Below are positions 32,559-34,478 of a stretch of 34,478 nucleotides of DNA, in pieces. The translations under genes were made by a program, and so were the position numbers. Source of the DNA: Alphaproteobacteria bacterium (lineage in GTDB: Bacteria; Pseudomonadota; Alphaproteobacteria; Rhodobacterales; Rhodobacteraceae); NCBI GenBank assembly GCA_030432315.1, contig JAUIHM010000031.1, positions 1-34,478 on the forward strand. The letters are read 5' to 3'. Numbering within the stretch: position 1 is the stretch's first letter; each line of letters begins with the position of its first letter. A model generated the notes under the pieces. The model did no database searches, was not told the DNA's origin, and saw only the letters and a program-made list of their open reading frames with translations.

Positions 32559-33841
32559 TGCGTACAACCGTCTTTGTCCTGGCCGCCGCCATCGCCGCCG
32601 GCAGCCTTCAAGCTGCGGAACTCACGGAAACGGACCTCGCCGCGCTCAGGTATTTCATCTCCATCGACGACACCACCAGCGTCGAGGCGGAACTCAAGCG
32701 GCTCGAGGCGGAGTTTCCCGCCACCGATATCCAGGGCACGCTCAACCGGCTGACCGACCGGAAATACGAATTCGACACCACGCCGATCTGGCAGCGGATC
32801 GACGCCAACGATTTTGACGGTGCGCGCGGTCTGATCGAGGCGCAAAAGACCGCAGATCCGGAATGGGTGCCGCCGCCGCACATGCTCGCGGTCATGGACG
32901 CGAAGGAAGGCCAGATCGTCTTCGACGCCGCCTTCGACCGCGGCGACCTCAACGGGCTGCTGACCGCGCTGTCCGCGCATCCCTCGATCATGACCTGCGA
33001 GCGCATCAACAACCCCTGGCGACTGGCCGAACTGCAGGTGGCGGATGAGCGGATCACCGACGCCATTGCAACCTACGACGGCATTCTGCGCACCTGCTCC
33101 GAAGAAGATTTTCTCGTGGCGACGCTGCAAAAGGCCCATGCGGCCGGCGACAGACCCCAGGTGGAGAGCCTGTTTGCCACGGCGAAGGCCCAGCATCCAA
33201 ACCTCCGGACCCGGCTGGATGAACTCGAAACCGAGCTTTTCGGCCCGGAAGCCGAGGCCGTGCAGGTGGCGGCGGCCCCCGCTCCACCGTCCCCGGCCAG
33301 CCTCCAGGCATCCCGTGCCGGCGCCGCTGCGGAACGCGGCGACTGGGCGACCTGTCTCAGCCTGACCGCGAACGCCATCTCCATGGATGCGGTCAAGCAG
33401 CACGGCTGGTGCGCCTACAACGCCGGACAGGCCCGCCAGGCCATCGCCGACTTCAGCCGCGTCGCCGCCGGCGGCGGTGCCGGCGCCCGGGAGGCGACCT
33501 ATGGTCTCATTCTCGCCTATGCCCGCAGCGGCCAGCCGCAGAAGGCCGCCTCCATCGCCGCATCGGCGCAGCTGACGGCGCAGCAGCGCCGGGTGGTCGA
33601 AAGCACCGTGATCTCGAAACTGGCCATCTCCAGCTTCGAATCGGGGAACTACCGCGATGCGCTGAAGTACATCGACAGGCTGGAGCAGAGTGCGGGATCC
33701 CTCGACCGGGGCATGACGATGCTGCGCGGCTGGTCTTTGCTGAAGACCCGGCAAAAGAGCGCCGCCCGGGCCGTGTTCCGCCGGGTGCATGACGCCTCGC
33801 CGGGCAAGGATTCCTTCCAGGGGCTGGTCGAGTCCCGCTGA
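32558..33841 (+). CDS. TPR-repeat periplasmic protein of the cellulose operon
   Basis: 427 residues from ATG 32558, overlapping the bcsZ stop by one base (TGATG); an ATG at 32546 is also in frame. A signal peptide (about 1-20, ending LQA-AE) is followed by helical repeat sequence: paired helices around 50-230, an Ala/Pro linker (about 233-250), then TPR-like units such as GAAAERGDWATCLSLTANAI and AISSFESGNYRDALKYIDRLEQ. It resembles the TPR half of BcsC but lacks the roughly 350-residue beta-barrel that forms the export pore. It may be a scaffold in the periplasm. Family assignment is by pattern only. Confidence 0.75.
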   Translation: MRTTVFVLAAAIAAGSLQAAELTETDLAALRYFISIDDTTSVEAELKRLEAEFPATDIQGTLNRLTDRKYEFDTTPIWQRIDANDFDGARGLIEAQKTADPEWVPPPHMLAVMDAKEGQIVFDAAFDRGDLNGLLTALSAHPSIMTCERINNPWRLAELQVADERITDAIATYDGILRTCSEEDFLVATLQKAHAAGDRPQVESLFATAKAQHPNLRTRLDELETELFGPEAEAVQVAAAPAPPSPASLQASRAGAAAERGDWATCLSLTANAISMDAVKQHGWCAYNAGQARQAIADFSRVAAGGGAGAREATYGLILAYARSGQPQKAASIAASAQLTAQQRRVVESTVISKLAISSFESGNYRDALKYIDRLEQSAGSLDRGMTMLRGWSLLKTRQKSAARAVFRRVHDASPGKDSFQGLVESR

Positions 33842-33850
33842 GCGGCAACA

Positions 33851-33870
33851 CCGGCCGGGCGTCCGGCCGG
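33851..33870. terminator. Bidirectional hairpin between convergent genes
   Basis: CCGGCCGG-GCGT-CCGGCCGG is a perfect 8-bp stem with a 4-base loop, lying in the 42 bases between the TPR gene end and the RTX gene end. It is symmetrical and so could stop transcription from both sides, though there is no U-run. Confidence 0.7.
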
Positions 33871-33883
33871 CGTCGCGCCGCGC

Positions 33884-34478
33884 TCAGAGAATGACGTCGC
33901 TTTCAAACACCACGGCACCACCGCGGATTTCGATGTCGAAGTCCTGCGAATAGTCGCCGTTGAGATCGCCCACCAGGCGGCCGTCGACGAACTGCAACTC
34001 TCCTGGCGTCGCGGTGAACCCGCCGGAGGAAACGAAGGTGAAGCTCTGGTTCCCTTCCCGGGTGGTGTCCGCGTCGATGGCGGCGAGGTTGATGACGTCC
34101 TCACCCCGGGTGAAATCGACGATCCAGGCGGAGAACAGATAAGGGCTGCTGCCGTCCGGCCGAAACACGAACATGTCGTCGCCGCGACCGCCTTCGAACC
34201 CGTCATATCCGGTACCGTCCACCAGAATGTCATCGCCGCCGGCGCCGATCAGAACGTCGTTGCCGGTGCCGCCATAGATCCTGTCGTTACCGCCACCGCC
34301 GGCGGCCCGGTCGTTGCCGTCGCCGCCGAACAGCACGTCATTGCCGCTGCCGCCGCCGATGCTGTCGTCGCCCGCGTCGCCGACCAGCCAGTCGGCGCCC
34401 GTGCCGCCGGCAAGAACGTCGTTGTCCTCCTCGCCAAACAGCCGGTCGCCGCCATTGCCGCCATAAAGCGTGTCGCGC
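33884..34478 (-). CDS. RTX (hemolysin-type calcium-binding repeat) protein, C-terminal part
   Basis: The frame is open from the right edge of the window to the stop at 33886-33884, about 197 residues. At least eight GGxGxDxLxG-type nonapeptides fill roughly the first 100 residues (GGNGGDRLFG, GGTGADWLVG, GGTGNDVLIG and so on); these bind calcium in parallel beta-rolls. The rest (FEGGRGDDMFVF, then DFTRGEDVINLA) and the hydrophobic end VVFESDVIL resemble the secretion signal of type I exported proteins. The N-terminal functional domain is outside the window, so its role is unknown. It is convergent with the cellulose operon. Confidence 0.9.
   Translation of the reverse strand, partial: RDTLYGGNGGDRLFGEEDNDVLAGGTGADWLVGDAGDDSIGGGSGNDVLFGGDGNDRAAGGGGNDRIYGGTGNDVLIGAGGDDILVDGTGYDGFEGGRGDDMFVFRPDGSSPYLFSAWIVDFTRGEDVINLAAIDADTTREGNQSFTFVSSGGFTATPGELQFVDGRLVGDLNGDYSQDFDIEIRGGAVVFESDVIL

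Noticed and set aside
34249-34478. Regular short-period repeats at the right edge considered as a tandem DNA repeat or CRISPR
   Set aside because: The periodicity follows the nonapeptide codons of the RTX protein, with no identical repeats or spacers.

Overview
The window (34,478 bases, GC-rich) looks like chromosomal DNA of an alphaproteobacterium. Three things suggest this: an hmuR-S-T-U-V heme locus with a small IsdG/HmuQ-type monooxygenase, a compact bcsA-bcsB-bcsZ cellulose operon like that of Rhodobacter, and a non-phosphorylating deoxy-sugar pathway served by a peptide-family ABC transporter. Genus cannot be read from the sequence. There are no rRNA or tRNA genes, insertion sequences or CRISPR arrays that I can see. 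Coding density is high, and many genes overlap by 4-8 bases, which suggests translational coupling.

Region 1 (1-3491, + strand) is the end of a CoA-dependent catabolic operon: an FAD oxidoreductase (5' end outside the window), a family III CoA-transferase, an enoyl-CoA hydratase/isomerase, a seven-iron type ferredoxin and, oddly, a dCMP-deaminase-like protein. The substrate is not identifiable. A 527-base stretch without a credible gene follows (3492-4018).

Region 2 (4019-11819, + strand) is a heme-uptake system: ExbD and TonB (with no ExbB beside them), outer-membrane heme receptor HmuR, a heme-degrading monooxygenase, HmuS, and the ABC importer HmuT/HmuU/HmuV. Possible iron-control sites lie before hmuR.

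Region 3 (12033-25813, all - strand) is a catabolic block for an L-rhamnose/L-fucose-like 6-deoxysugar. In transcription order the first unit is a DapA-family aldolase, a divergent rhamnonate-dehydratase paralogue and an IclR regulator. The second unit is rhamnose mutarotase RhaM, a sugar lactonase, an RhmD-like dehydratase, a five-gene Dpp/Opp-type ABC transporter, an SDR dehydrogenase and an aldo/keto reductase. Together these give import, mutarotation, 1-oxidation, lactone hydrolysis, dehydration, and cleavage or further oxidation. The same sequence element (TGAACAG-N4-TCAC-N-TATG) lies upstream of the first gene of both units and is a candidate operator for the IclR protein.

Region 4 (26587-33841, + strand) is a cellulose operon: bcsA with a PilZ domain, bcsB, bcsZ and a TPR protein. 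bcsB carries an in-frame amber codon (30832-30834) that separates its periplasmic domains from its C-terminal membrane anchor. The frame stays open and BcsB-like after the stop, so this is a recent nonsense mutation, a sequencing error, or a recoded codon. A perfect 8-bp-stem hairpin separates this operon from the C-terminal end of a convergent RTX calcium-binding repeat protein that runs off the right edge.

The most interesting points are the bcsB amber codon, the shared operator, the deoxy-sugar block with its peptide-type transporter and two enzymes with altered active-site residues, and the ExbD-TonB pair lacking ExbB.
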